DNA from: Pseudomonas alkylphenolica
GTDB lineage: Bacteria; Pseudomonadota; Gammaproteobacteria; Pseudomonadales; Pseudomonadaceae
DNA length: 64,000 nt
Reading direction: 5' to 3'
NCBI RefSeq assembly: GCF_000746525.1
Contig: NZ_CP009048.1
Location: 4,777,501 to 4,841,500, forward strand
Below the pieces are notes generated by a model. It was not told the origin of the DNA, searched no databases, and was given only the letters and a program-made list of their open reading frames with translations. A program made the position numbers and the translations under genes. Numbering within the stretch: the stretch's first letter is position 1; every line of letters begins with the position of its first letter. Shown one piece after another: positions 19,895 to 28,640 of the stretch.

Positions 19895-20764
19895 ATGCTA
19901 AAGCACTGGCCTCCCTTGAATGCCCTGCGCGGCTTTGAAGCCGCCGCACGCCTGGGCAGCTTTCACAAAGCCGCCGAAGAGCTGCACCTGACCCAGTCTG
20001 CGATCAGCCAGCAGATCCGCAGCCTGGAGACTTTCCTCGAGCAGCCGCTGTTCTTTCGCAACGGCCGTAGCGTCAGCCTGACCGACGCCGGTTACGACCT
20101 GCAGAGCACCACCCAGGCGATGCTGCAGCAGTTGTCGGTTGGCATCCGGCGTCTGGAGCAGTACCGCAAGCCCAATCAGCTGGTGGTCAACACCACCCCG
20201 GCGTTCGCCCGGCACTGGTTGTTGCCGCGCCTTGGGGATTTTCATCGTCAGCATCCGGAAGTGGATCTGTGGTTGTTCACCAGCTTCGATCCGCCGGACA
20301 TGGCCACGCAAACCATCGACCTGAGCCTGCGCGACGACCTCAGCGCCCAGGCCGAGTGCAGCCACCAGACCCTGTTTCGCGACCGTCTGTATCCGGCCTG
20401 CCATCCTGATTTGCTCAAGGTGCCCGCAGCGCAGCGCACCACCTTGCATGGCGAACGGGAAATGGACTGGAGTCATTGGGTGGTTGAGGGGGGTGAGGAT
20501 GTGGGCCAGCGCAGCAACGGCTTGAACTTCTCCGACCCTGGGTTACTGCTCGATGCGGCGTGTGCTGGCCATGGCATTGCGCTGGTCAGTCAGTTGCTTG
20601 CCACACAGGCGTGTACGCAAGGGTTGTTACAGCCGTTGTGTGCGCAAACGGTAAGGGGGCCTGACTGGAGTTGCCTGATACATCGGGACAGTGAGAAGAG
20701 CCCGTTGACGCGAAGTTTCAGCACCTGGTTGCAGGCCAGTCTGGCGGTTGATGGCGTTGATTGA
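19895..20764 (+). CDS. LysR-family regulator (GcvA-like), likely of the agmatine genes
   Basis: 289 aa. The N-terminal winged helix contains LNALRGFEAAARLGSFHKAA and the recognition helix LTQSAISQQIRSLE, typical of the GcvA branch. The C-terminal part is a LysR effector domain with NTTPAFARHWLLPRLGDFH at its start. Divergent from aguA over 132 bp, the usual place for a LysR regulator of its neighbour; this target assignment is inference. Confidence 0.9.
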   Translation: MLKHWPPLNALRGFEAAARLGSFHKAAEELHLTQSAISQQIRSLETFLEQPLFFRNGRSVSLTDAGYDLQSTTQAMLQQLSVGIRRLEQYRKPNQLVVNTTPAFARHWLLPRLGDFHRQHPEVDLWLFTSFDPPDMATQTIDLSLRDDLSAQAECSHQTLFRDRLYPACHPDLLKVPAAQRTTLHGEREMDWSHWVVEGGEDVGQRSNGLNFSDPGLLLDAACAGHGIALVSQLLATQACTQGLLQPLCAQTVRGPDWSCLIHRDSEKSPLTRSFSTWLQASLAVDGVD

Positions 20765-20928
20765 TTACCTCGCGGCCGAACCTAATAAACGAAAGGTCCT
20801 ACAGCCTGTGTAGCATTTGCCCGCCATATACCCATACAAAAATGATGGATGATTTTCGTTCTTCACCTATGGATTGACCGATTTGGCCAATAGCCAGGTC
20901 GGTTTTCTTACGTTAAGGACTGTAAATC

Positions 20929-22284
20929 ATGCGTCTGATTCGCCGGCAAGACCGTGAGTATCACGGCATCAGCTTAAGCAAAATTGAATCACCTTTTTTT
21001 GCGAAATTTGAAGTTCAACAAGCTCTCATTGGACGTTCATTTACGCGGATCGAAGGGCTCGATGTCCGTTCGTATGGCATAGCTTGGAGCCAGGCAGAAA
21101 TACTCGATGCCGTTGAAAAGGGTGATCTGCTGTTGGTGAAGAGCAGCCCTTTCAGCCCGTTAAGCGATGATACTTTAGGCAACTATTCGCACATCACCGG
21201 CAAGGGCTGGACGGGACGCTTTCACAACACTCCGCCGGTTCAAGAGCAACCACCGCAGCCCTCTTCTGAACCGATAGTGACACCTCAGCCGCAAGAGCCC
21301 GGCTTTTACGTTGTACCCAAAAGCACGACTCGCGAGCAGTTAGAAGCCACCTTGTTCACTGAGCACAATCCAGCCGTGCTCCGTAAATTCCAGATATTGA
21401 ACCCCAATCTTAACGATATCAAAGCTGGCACGATGATCGTGCTCAGCGATCCAAACAACCTGCAATGCACCCGTGAAGAAGCATTGCTGATGGAAGCAGC
21501 GGCCAAGACCAATGATGCGCTCCAACCGCTCAGCACGGATCAGGCTGACTTTATGGCCCGGCACCGTAACGAAATCGAAACCTTTCTAGCCCAGGGATCG
21601 ACCGCTATCGGTATTGGCGAAGCCATGTTTGCCAAGAACCTGGAAGATGTTAAGACCGTTTTCCGTGATATCGAAGCGTTACACCAGCGCACATTCCAGG
21701 CCGATGGGCATTTGCGCTCGCCTGATTTTTTTGCCGAACGAAAGCGGCTGTTGGCACAGCTCAACATCAACCTGACTACCATGACTCGAAAAGGCATTGG
21801 CTTTCCGGATCACCCAAACTTGAAAAGCGCTTTGGGCATCTCTAGTCGCAGCCTGGTTCATCGCTGGACAAAGGCCGGTGCAGTTGACCAGATCCCCGGC
21901 TATGCCACACACATCGAAGGCGTTTCCAAAGCGGCGAAAATTCTCAAGTACGGTGGCTGGGTCGGAACGGCTATTGGTGGTGGAGCTTCCTATATGAAGG
22001 TTCAAGATGTGTGTGCAGCGGGTAGAACTGAGGCTTGCGAAAGAATCAGGTTCACTGAAACAGGAAGTTTTTTCGGCGGTGTCGCAGGTGGTGCGACGGC
22101 AGGAGGGCTGTTGACGGGCTCCGTAATCACTAGCCTCTGTATTGGGTTAGGTGTACCAACTGGCGGTTTGGCAACTTTAGCGTGTGGCATTGTGGTGGTC
22201 GGAGTTGGATCGCTTGCAGGAGGCACGCTTGGCGGAGCGGGTGGAGAGATCATCGGCGATGTTATTTATGAGACTGTTAAATGA
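20929..22284 (+). CDS. LysM-like protein with glycine-rich hydrophobic C-terminus (putative pore-forming toxin)
   Basis: 451 aa, not recognised as a named family. Residues 1-100 form a unique N-terminal domain; 104-123 are Pro/Gln-rich; 125-175 look like a LysM-type repeat (FYVVPKSTT...QILNPNLNDIKAGTMIVL). Residues 180-330 are helical and charged. From about 340 on there are alternating glycine-rich hydrophobic stretches (GGWVGTAIGGGASY, GGVAGGATAGGLLTG, GTLGGAGGEIIGD), as in membrane-inserting toxin domains. No signal peptide. It overlaps the first of three small membrane-protein genes by 4 bp, the layout of a toxin with immunity genes. RBS TAAGGA precedes the ATG. The local DNA is more AT-rich than the core genes. 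Toxin function is inference. Confidence 0.62.
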   Translation: MRLIRRQDREYHGISLSKIESPFFAKFEVQQALIGRSFTRIEGLDVRSYGIAWSQAEILDAVEKGDLLLVKSSPFSPLSDDTLGNYSHITGKGWTGRFHNTPPVQEQPPQPSSEPIVTPQPQEPGFYVVPKSTTREQLEATLFTEHNPAVLRKFQILNPNLNDIKAGTMIVLSDPNNLQCTREEALLMEAAAKTNDALQPLSTDQADFMARHRNEIETFLAQGSTAIGIGEAMFAKNLEDVKTVFRDIEALHQRTFQADGHLRSPDFFAERKRLLAQLNINLTTMTRKGIGFPDHPNLKSALGISSRSLVHRWTKAGAVDQIPGYATHIEGVSKAAKILKYGGWVGTAIGGGASYMKVQDVCAAGRTEACERIRFTETGSFFGGVAGGATAGGLLTGSVITSLCIGLGVPTGGLATLACGIVVVGVGSLAGGTLGGAGGEIIGDVIYETVK

Positions 22285-22670
22285 CTACTGCTGCTTTTGC
22301 TGTCGGTTATCTATGCGGATTAGTAATCATTGGTATGTTTGCTTGGATCGGCGTCGCACTGCACATGGCCTACACCAAGATGGATCTGATGCTGGAGCTC
22401 CTGAAAAACTGCTCAGCCGTAATGACTAGAGCGCCACTCCGGCATGGCGGGCCTTGGGGCAAGCTGCTTTTGGTTGGGGGGATCTCCGGAATTGTAACAT
22501 TTCCCGGAATTTACCTTAAGCACGGGGGAGTCAGCACCGAAGACTTAGAAAAAATGCCGAAGCAGCTTAAACGAAAATTGGAATTATTGCAGTGGTGCGC
22601 AATAGGGCTACTGATTTCCTTGGCGTTGTTTGTAGCGCTTTACAAAATAATAGAGGCGCACCACATCTAA
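22281..22670 (+). CDS. Small membrane protein, putative immunity protein copy 1
   Basis: 129 aa with membrane helices at about 5-30, 62-78 and 105-124. Shared core with the next two genes: YTKMDLMLELLKNC, HGGPWGKLLLVGGISG, and a KRKL..LQW stretch. ATG overlaps the toxin stop (ATGA). Function as immunity protein is inferred from position, size and tandem copies. Confidence 0.65.
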   Translation: MTTAAFAVGYLCGLVIIGMFAWIGVALHMAYTKMDLMLELLKNCSAVMTRAPLRHGGPWGKLLLVGGISGIVTFPGIYLKHGGVSTEDLEKMPKQLKRKLELLQWCAIGLLISLALFVALYKIIEAHHI

Positions 22671-22681
22671 GAAATTACATC

Positions 22682-23083
22682 ATGGAACTACAAATGATTA
22701 TCAGCATCGCTGACAGCATATTTCTTGCTGCCGGGTTATTAAACATTAGCGGGATAGCTGTTTTGGTCGGTGTAGTGCTCCACTTGGGCTATACCAAAAT
22801 GGATGTGATGTTGGAGCATCTAAAAAACTGCCCTGCCGTCAAGGTTCATATTCCTCTCAAGAATGGGGGCCCTTGGGGAAAGTTTCTGCTCGTCGGGTGG
22901 ATCGCAGGGGTTGTTACATTTCCCGGATTTTATCTTAAACATGGCGGCGTCAGCATCAACGACCTGAACAATTTCCCAGGATCTCTGAAGCGAAAACTGG
23001 TGCTGACAAAATGGGCTGCGATAGTTCTTTCAGGCACCCTGATCTTACTTTTTCTACTCAGAGAAACGGGCACACTAAAATAG
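22682..23083 (+). CDS. Small membrane protein, putative immunity protein copy 2
   Basis: 133 aa from ATG 22682, 11 bp after copy 1. Same three-helix plan; core YTKMDVMLEHLKNC, NGGPWGKFLLVGWIAG, FYLKHGGVS. The N-terminal helix differs most from copy 1. It is a paralogue in the same direction and likely the same transcript. Confidence 0.65.
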   Translation: MELQMIISIADSIFLAAGLLNISGIAVLVGVVLHLGYTKMDVMLEHLKNCPAVKVHIPLKNGGPWGKFLLVGWIAGVVTFPGFYLKHGGVSINDLNNFPGSLKRKLVLTKWAAIVLSGTLILLFLLRETGTLK

Positions 23084-23130
23084 TCTTGATGCCCCTCGAC
23101 CGTACTACGACAAATCAAACAGATAATTCA

Positions 23131-23517
23131 ATGAGCCTGAATACTGCGGATAAAATATTTCTAGCTGCTGGAATAATAGATTTTGGCGGAATATTTGTTT
23201 GGATCGGCGTCTATTTGCACATTACATACACCAAGATGAGTCTGATGTTGGAGCATCTAAAAAATAGCTCCGTGCTTCGAACGCTAACCCCGCTCAGACA
23301 CGGTGGACCATGGGGAAAACTTTTGTTGGTTGGTGGGATTTCAAACATTCTAACGTTTCCCCGCTTTTACCTTAACCGCAGAAGTGTTAGCGCTGAGGAC
23401 CTCCGTAACTTTCCAGCATCGCTTAAACGCAAGCTAGTGGTATTGCAGTGGTTCGGGATAGGTCTGCTGCTAACAATGATTTCTCTTGCAGTAGCGGTGA
23501 AGCTCGGCTTTGTTTAG
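23131..23517 (+). CDS. Small membrane protein, putative immunity protein copy 3
   Basis: 128 aa from ATG 23131; an in-frame ATG at 23089 would add a 14-residue polar tail not present in the other copies. Core YTKMSLMLEHLKNS, HGGPWGKLLLVGGISN. It is the last member of the array; a strong hairpin follows only at 23908. Confidence 0.63.
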   Translation: MSLNTADKIFLAAGIIDFGGIFVWIGVYLHITYTKMSLMLEHLKNSSVLRTLTPLRHGGPWGKLLLVGGISNILTFPRFYLNRRSVSAEDLRNFPASLKRKLVVLQWFGIGLLLTMISLAVAVKLGFV

Positions 23518-23558
23518 TTTGGCCGGGCACTTAAACCTTCACCTCTAGACAAACCAGC

Positions 23559-23720
23559 CTACTCAAGTAGTCTTGAGTGGGGCCTGTTTGCAACATATCC
23601 AAGCGCCCTTATGAGTTCTTCATAGTCGCCATCAGCCAACACTTGAGAAAGGTACTCCCTGATCACCTCATCGCTATCCAGCAGTGCTGGCATATCGAAC
23701 GTACTGAGTGTCAGGTTCAT
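23559..23720 (-). pseudogene. Truncated antidote-like ORF (addiction module antitoxin remnant)
   Basis: ATG at 23720 encodes 53 aa starting MNLTLSTFDMPALL, with DSDEVIREYLSQVLADGDYE, which resembles the N-terminus of the HigA-type 'putative addiction module antidote' family (about 100 aa). The similarity stops near ALGYVANRP and a TAG follows, so the helix-turn-helix half is gone. Probably a decayed toxin-antitoxin gene. Confidence 0.45.
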
Positions 23721-23722
23721 GA

Positions 23723-23854
23723 TCAATTGTCCTTGAGCAGCATTCTGGCCAGTTGAATATCCTCGGGTGCGAAGATTTTTCTGACAATGCCATTGCTGAA
23801 TACGGTAGCACGTGCAGCCTTTTCACTATTTCTTGTAGTCCATTTCCCAAGCAT
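23723..23854 (-). CDS. Small ORF upstream of the antidote remnant
   Basis: 43 codons (start MLGKWTTRNSEKAARATVF), ending 2 bp before the antidote-like ATG, as in a toxin-antitoxin pair. I do not recognise the peptide. It could be a fragment of a longer decayed gene; no strong RBS is seen. Confidence 0.3.
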   Translation of the reverse strand: MLGKWTTRNSEKAARATVFSNGIVRKIFAPEDIQLARMLLKDN

Positions 23855-23907
23855 AATCCCCGGGCACTTCAGCTGTTGCGCCTGCCTCGCTAGCTGCCTA
23901 GTCTTGG

Positions 23908-23937
23908 CCGGTCGTTGCTATTTCAACGACCGGTTTT
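23908..23937 (+). terminator. Terminator-like hairpin after the immunity array
   Basis: Perfect 10-bp stem CCGGTCGTTG/CAACGACCGG with a 6-nt loop and TTTT on the plus strand. Likely ends transcription from the toxin-immunity block. Confidence 0.75.
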
Positions 23938-24100
23938 GACAGACCGCCATTGATACAGCCGCACTGCTCTATGGCAGCTATGCGTGGGGCACACTCGTGT
24001 GCGCCGGTTCCTGTATCACCGGTCTGTCAACCCACGTACAGCTGCCACCCTCCTGTTTGACAGCGGGTTTGTAGCGGCTCCACTGATACAGGAGTTGACC

Positions 24101-24322
24101 ATGCTGAAAATCGTCCCCGATCCCCCGCTTCTTCCCACCGAATCCCCTTATTGCCTTGAAGACGCCTTGGTCCATGCCTCCGAGCATCTGAGCTGTGCGC
24201 TAGCTGTGTTGCTGCACCCTGACCTGCAGGGCCAAGTACTGGTGCGCGCTGCGATGCATGAGATGGAGGCGGCACGCAGCCGTGTTGAGCAGGCGCTGGC
24301 CTGCGTTCAGATGCATAACTGA
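24101..24322 (+). CDS. Small DUF6124-like protein
   Basis: 73 aa from ATG 24101 with RBS GGAG six bases upstream. The opening MLKIVPDPP...SPYCLEDALVHASEHL resembles the Pseudomonas family of short proteins starting MFKPTPNPP (DUF6124). No membrane segment or catalytic motif. It lies next to a DUF3077 gene with a REP in between. Function unknown. Confidence 0.65.
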   Translation: MLKIVPDPPLLPTESPYCLEDALVHASEHLSCALAVLLHPDLQGQVLVRAAMHEMEAARSRVEQALACVQMHN

Positions 24323-24324
24323 CG

Positions 24325-24394
24325 GTGGGAGCGGGCTTGCCCCGCGATGCGATGCAACTGGCACCACGCAATCGCGGGGCAAGCCCGCTCCCAC
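24325..24394. repeat. Pseudomonas REP palindrome pair
   Basis: Inverted pair of the GTGGGAGCGGGCTTGCCCCG element, starting 2 bp after the DUF6124-like stop and ending 21 bp before the next ATG. Confidence 0.92.
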
Positions 24395-24415
24395 CCCAGC
24401 TTGTAAGGAGCATTC

Positions 24416-24676
24416 ATGAACAATGTAACTACCGGCGCGGTAACCTTCGCCAATTACCAGCTGTTTCGCGTCAATCCGGGAATTTCCTCCGAGCACGCAC
24501 TTAACCAGGCTTCCATGCTCATGGCCTGCGTAAACAAGTTGACCTTACTGGGGGAAACAGAGGAAGACGCGACCCTGGTGTGGGCCGCGCATTTTCTAGG
24601 CGAAATGGCCAAGGCGATTATCGATGATGTAAACCTGGGTGGCAGTTGTGCCTGCGCAGACCGCCAGGCAGTGTAG
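24416..24676 (+). CDS. DUF3077 family protein
   Basis: 86 aa, with LFRVNPGISSEHALNQAS (about 18-35) and WAAHFLGEMAKAIIDD (about 58-73), the pattern I associate with DUF3077, a small Pseudomonas family. RBS AAGGAG lies 5 bp before the ATG. Function unknown; often beside DUF6124 genes. Confidence 0.72.
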   Translation: MNNVTTGAVTFANYQLFRVNPGISSEHALNQASMLMACVNKLTLLGETEEDATLVWAAHFLGEMAKAIIDDVNLGGSCACADRQAV

Positions 24677-24712
24677 GATTCCTGTCACCCTCCTCCTTGA
24701 GCGAGCCACGTT

Positions 24713-25189
24713 ATGCAGCTGACCCATCGCCCCGTCCAGGCCACGGACATCGCCACTATCTGCTGTTTCCCCCAAGGCCCGGACGAGCTGTTCTACATGT
24801 TCCCCAAAGCCCAGTATCCGCTGACGCCAGCGCAGCTGAACGATGCCATCGCGCAACGCGAGGGCTCGACGGTGGTCGAGGGCGACGGCACGCTGCTGGC
24901 CTTTGCCAACTTCTACAAGGCCGAGCACGGCGGTGTCTGCGCCCTCGGCAATGTGGTGGTAGCTCCCGCGGCCCGTGGCCATGGGGTGGCACGCTATCTG
25001 GTGAAGTGCATGATCGAACTGGCCCGCAGCCAGTTCGATGCGCGTGAGGTCTGGGTGTCGTGCTTCAACAGCAATACCGCCGGGCTGTTGCTTTATCCAC
25101 AGCTGGGTTTTGTGCCCTTTGCCATCGAGGAGCGCCAGGGGCCGGGCAACACGCGGGTAGCGCTGGTGCAGATGAAGCAGACATTCTGA
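24713..25189 (+). CDS. GNAT family N-acetyltransferase
   Basis: 158 aa with the GNAT acetyl-CoA motif A (LGNVVVAPAARGHGVARYLVKCM, residues about 79-101) and motif B (NTAGLLLYPQLGFVP near 122-136). Substrate not deducible. Stand-alone, followed by a REP. Confidence 0.85.
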   Translation: MQLTHRPVQATDIATICCFPQGPDELFYMFPKAQYPLTPAQLNDAIAQREGSTVVEGDGTLLAFANFYKAEHGGVCALGNVVVAPAARGHGVARYLVKCMIELARSQFDAREVWVSCFNSNTAGLLLYPQLGFVPFAIEERQGPGNTRVALVQMKQTF

Positions 25190-25207
25190 ACCAGCTATAA
25201 CCGGTGG

Positions 25208-25277
25208 GTGGGAGCGGGCTTGCCCCGCGATTGCGGTGTATCAGTCGCATCCTATCGCGGGGCAAGCCCGCTCCCAC
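25208..25277. repeat. Pseudomonas REP palindrome pair
   Basis: Inverted pair of the GTGGGAGCGGGCTTGCCCCG element between the convergent acetyltransferase and ABC permease genes. Confidence 0.92.
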
Positions 25278-25286
25278 AGGTGAGGT

Positions 25287-26054
25287 TCAAGCTCTGACAA
25301 AATGTTGCCTGAGCAAGTCGCTCAAGGCATCCACCAGCAACACCAGCACCAACATGGCAATGATTACCGTGCTGGCCTGGGCTTCCTGGAACAGGCTCAA
25401 GGTGGTGTAGAGCATCTGCCCCAGACCACCGGCACCGACAAAGCCAAGCACGCTGGCCATGCGGATGTTGTTCTCCCAGCGGTACAGGCTGTAAGCCAGC
25501 AACTGCGGCCAGAGATTGGGCAAGGTGCCGAAACAGAACGCAGCCACCTGGCTGCCGCCCTGCAGGCGGATGGCCGCGGCCGGTTCCGGCGGGGTATTTT
25601 CCAGTGCTTCGGCAAACAGGCGACCGAGCACGCCAGTGGTGTGCAAGGCCAGCGCCAGGGTTCCGGCATTTGGCCCCAGCCCCGCCGCCAGCACGGTCAG
25701 CGCCGCCCAGACCAATTCCGGTATTGCCCGCAGGGCATTGAGCAACAAACGCGCAGCCCCCTGCAGCGGCCAACCGAAACGCCCGGCCGCCGGCAAGGCT
25801 ATCAACAGGCCGAGCATCACCGCGAGCAGCGTGCCCAGGCCGGACATGGCCAGGGTCTCCAGGGCGCCCTTGCCCACCGCACGCAAATGTTCGGGGCTCA
25901 GGTCAGGGCTGAGAAAACGCGCCGCATAGGCACCCATCTGCCCTAGCCCGCCGTTACCGAACAGCGCCTGCAAGTCGAGACTCAGGTAGGCAAACGACCC
26001 TGCCACCGCCGCCAGCAAGGCGAGGATCAGCACGGCATTGATCAGCCGTCTCAT
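25287..26054 (-). CDS. PhnE-type ABC permease of a putative selenate transporter (2)
   Basis: 255 aa from ATG 26054. About six membrane helices and the permease EAA-type loop (EALENTPPEPAAAIRLQGGS...). WENNIRMASVLGFVGAGGLGQ is the signature of phosphonate-type permeases. It overlaps the preceding permease gene by 4 bp. Fourth gene of the unit SBP-ATPase-permease-permease. The substrate guess comes from the adjacent selD-mnmH genes. Confidence 0.85.
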   Translation of the reverse strand: MRRLINAVLILALLAAVAGSFAYLSLDLQALFGNGGLGQMGAYAARFLSPDLSPEHLRAVGKGALETLAMSGLGTLLAVMLGLLIALPAAGRFGWPLQGAARLLLNALRAIPELVWAALTVLAAGLGPNAGTLALALHTTGVLGRLFAEALENTPPEPAAAIRLQGGSQVAAFCFGTLPNLWPQLLAYSLYRWENNIRMASVLGFVGAGGLGQMLYTTLSLFQEAQASTVIIAMLVLVLLVDALSDLLRQHFVRA

Positions 26055-26878
26055 GCCAGCCTCCCGCGCAACAGCCGGCTCAGTTGATCGGCCAGCCACA
26101 CCAGCAGCAGGAAGGCCAGCAACATGCTCGCCACCTCGGCACCGGCGAACATGCGCAGCGACAAATCGATCTGCTGCCCCAGCCCGCCGGCACCGACAAA
26201 GCCCATCACCACCGACGCGCGGATCGCACACTCCCAGCGATAGACCGTATAGGACACCAGCTCCGCCGCCGCATCCGGCAGGATGCCGTAGAAGAAAGCG
26301 CTCAGGCGACTGCTGCCGGCCTGCAACAGCGCGTGCGCGGGACGCTGGTTGATCGATTCGAAGATCTCGGCGTAAACCTTGCCGAGCATGCCGCTGTAGG
26401 TGATGGCGATGGCCAGCACCCCGGCGGTCGGGCCCAGGCCTACGGCACGAACGAACAGCAACGCCCAGACGATTTCCGGCACGCTACGCAGAAAGATCAG
26501 CAGCCCGCGAACCGGCAGACGCACGGTGCGCGACCAGAACCCCAGGCGACCGCCACGCGAGGCGGCGCCCAGCGACAGCGCCCGGCTGGCGAGCAGACTG
26601 GCCGGTATCGCCAGCAACAAGGCCAGGGTCATGCCCGCCGTGGCCATCGCCAGGGTTTGTAGAATCGCTTCCCATAACAAGGCGAGAAACTCGGGATCAT
26701 GCGCAGGCGGCCAGAAGCCGCTGACGAAATTGCCTATCTGGCGACGGTTTTCAGCCTCCAGCAGCACACCGGGATTGAGCTCGCTCACGTGGATGCCGGG
26801 CCACAGCAAGGCAATTGCCAGCAGGGTCAGCAACAGCCTCGGCAGGGCTGCCGGGTCGCGTTTGTCAGCCGTCAGCAT
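26051..26878 (-). CDS. PhnE-type ABC permease of a putative selenate transporter (1)
   Basis: 275 aa, with a first helix at 13-29 and the signature YRWECAIRASVVMGFVGAGG near 215. Homologous to the next gene, so the transporter probably uses a permease heterodimer. Overlaps the ATPase gene by 7 bp. Confidence 0.85.
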   Translation of the reverse strand: MLTADKRDPAALPRLLLTLLAIALLWPGIHVSELNPGVLLEAENRRQIGNFVSGFWPPAHDPEFLALLWEAILQTLAMATAGMTLALLLAIPASLLASRALSLGAASRGGRLGFWSRTVRLPVRGLLIFLRSVPEIVWALLFVRAVGLGPTAGVLAIAITYSGMLGKVYAEIFESINQRPAHALLQAGSSRLSAFFYGILPDAAAELVSYTVYRWECAIRASVVMGFVGAGGLGQQIDLSLRMFAGAEVASMLLAFLLLVWLADQLSRLLRGRLA

Positions 26879-27666
26879 CGTGGGATCTGCAAGTTCAGCG
26901 TCGGCTGCGGCACGGGTGGCGAGCCCAGGTGCTCGTTGGCATACAGCGCATCAAGCATGTCGCTGGAAACCTCGGCGGCCGGGCGATCGAATGCCACCTG
27001 CCCTTCGCGGATACCGATCACCCGCGGAAAATGCGCCAGCGCCAGTTCCACCGCATGCAGGCTGGCGACCAGGGTGATACCGCGTTCGCTGGCATGCTGG
27101 TTGAGGGTTTTCAGGCTGTGTTCGGCCAGCACCGGGTCCATCGCCGAGACCGGCTCGTCGGCAAGCAGAATCTCCGGCTGCTGGTACAAGGCGCGGGCGA
27201 TGCCGACCCGTTGCAATTGCCCGCCAGACAGCTGCCCGCACTGGGCGAAGAGCTTGTCGGCCATGCCCAGCCTGGCCAGCACCGCACGCACGCCGGGTAC
27301 ATCCGAGGGGTGCAACAGGTTGAGCAGCCCGCGCAGGGTGCTCCACTGCCCCAGGCGCCCGGCCAGCACCGCAGTCACCACCCGCTGCCGGGGTGGCAGC
27401 GGCGGTGCCTGGTGGATCAGCCCGATTCGCGCGCGCAGACGCTGGCGCGCTCGCGCCGACAACCGCCACGGCGCCTTACCGAGCAGCTCGACGCTGCCGC
27501 TGGTAGGCGCCAGGGCGCTGGCGATCAGTTGCAACAAGCTGGACTTGCCGGCGCCGGAAGGGCCGATGATCGCCACCCGTTCGCCAACCTCTACGCGCAG
27601 ATCGATCGCCTGCAATGCCTGAACCTGACCATGACGCAGACTCGTACCGTTAAGCTGGATCGTCAC
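26872..27666 (-). CDS. ABC transporter ATP-binding protein (PhnC-like)
   Basis: 264 aa with Walker A GPSGAGKSS (about 35-43), signature LSGGQLQRVGIARAL, Walker B ILLADEP and the switch His in VASLHAVELA. Start is GTG at 27666 overlapping the binding-protein stop (GTGA), so translation is coupled. It energises the two permeases that follow. Confidence 0.88.
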   Translation of the reverse strand: MTIQLNGTSLRHGQVQALQAIDLRVEVGERVAIIGPSGAGKSSLLQLIASALAPTSGSVELLGKAPWRLSARARQRLRARIGLIHQAPPLPPRQRVVTAVLAGRLGQWSTLRGLLNLLHPSDVPGVRAVLARLGMADKLFAQCGQLSGGQLQRVGIARALYQQPEILLADEPVSAMDPVLAEHSLKTLNQHASERGITLVASLHAVELALAHFPRVIGIREGQVAFDRPAAEVSSDMLDALYANEHLGSPPVPQPTLNLQIPRC

Positions 27667-28517
27667 TTGAGCAACTCAGCAGCCCGGGCGGCCTCCTCGA
27701 TGCCCTTGTAGTTGTCCGGGCTGGTTTCGATGAAGCGGCTGGCGGCCTGCAGGTCGAGGATCGCCTTGTCGGCCGGGTTGGCCGGATCGAGGCTCAGGAA
27801 CGCCTGCTTGATCTTCTCTTTCAACGCAGGATCGAGGCTGCCGCGTACGGTCCAGTTGTAGTCGTAGTAGCTCGGGGTGGTGGCGAACACCTTGACCTTG
27901 CTGGTGTCGACCTTGCCCGAAGCCACCAGTTTGTCCCAGACACTGGCGTTGAGCACACCGGCATCGACCTTGCCGGCCTGGACCCAGGCGGCGGTGGCGT
28001 CGTGGGCACCGGAATAGGCAACCCGGCTGAAGTAGCTCTCCGGCTTGATGTTGTCGTCCTTGAGCATGAAGTAGCGCGGCATCAGGCTGCCGGACGTGGA
28101 GGAAATCGAACCGAAGGCAAAGGTCTTGCCCTTGAGGTCAGCCAGGCTCTTGATCTCAGGGTTGGCGGTGATGAATTTGCTGGTGAATTTGGCATCCTGC
28201 TCACGCTGCACCAGTGGCGTCGCGGTCGGGCTCTTCAGATGCACTTGAACAAAGGTGAAACCGCCCAGCCAGGCCATGTCCAGACGATCAGTGGCCAGCG
28301 CCTCGACCACCGCCGGGTAGTCGGCCACCGGCACGAACTCGACTTTCATGCCCAGCTTCTGTTCCAGGTATTCGCCCAACGGCTTGAACTTGCGCAGCAG
28401 CTCGGTTGGCGCCTCGTCAGGGATGGCGCTGACCTTCAGGGTATCGGCCGCCTGGGCCAGGAGGGATGAGCAAGACAGCACGAGGCCGGCGAACAGCGCC
28501 AGGGGACGTTTGAGCAT
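27663..28517 (-). CDS. Putative selenate/phosphonate-type ABC substrate-binding protein
   Basis: 284 aa with a Sec signal (residues 1-23, cleavage after LLAQA). PhnD-type fold with [38 protein letters not shown] and the anion-site stretch [14 protein letters not shown]. This variant, found beside selD, is known as the putative selenate transporter binding protein. It heads the operon and is divergent from selD over 123 bp, where both promoters must lie. Substrate by gene context, not shown by the sequence. Confidence 0.82.
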   Translation of the reverse strand: MLKRPLALFAGLVLSCSSLLAQAADTLKVSAIPDEAPTELLRKFKPLGEYLEQKLGMKVEFVPVADYPAVVEALATDRLDMAWLGGFTFVQVHLKSPTATPLVQREQDAKFTSKFITANPEIKSLADLKGKTFAFGSISSTSGSLMPRYFMLKDDNIKPESYFSRVAYSGAHDATAAWVQAGKVDAGVLNASVWDKLVASGKVDTSKVKVFATTPSYYDYNWTVRGSLDPALKEKIKQAFLSLDPANPADKAILDLQAASRFIETSPDNYKGIEEAARAAELLK

Positions 28518-28640
28518 GAGGGATTCTCCGGTTCAATAGCGGGGAAAGAGCCAACATCAGGCTGGCTCCAGAATTATAAGAGGCATCGGCGCAAAGACCA
28601 GCTTTGCTACAATCGGGCCTCACGATTTTTCGAGGTGCGT

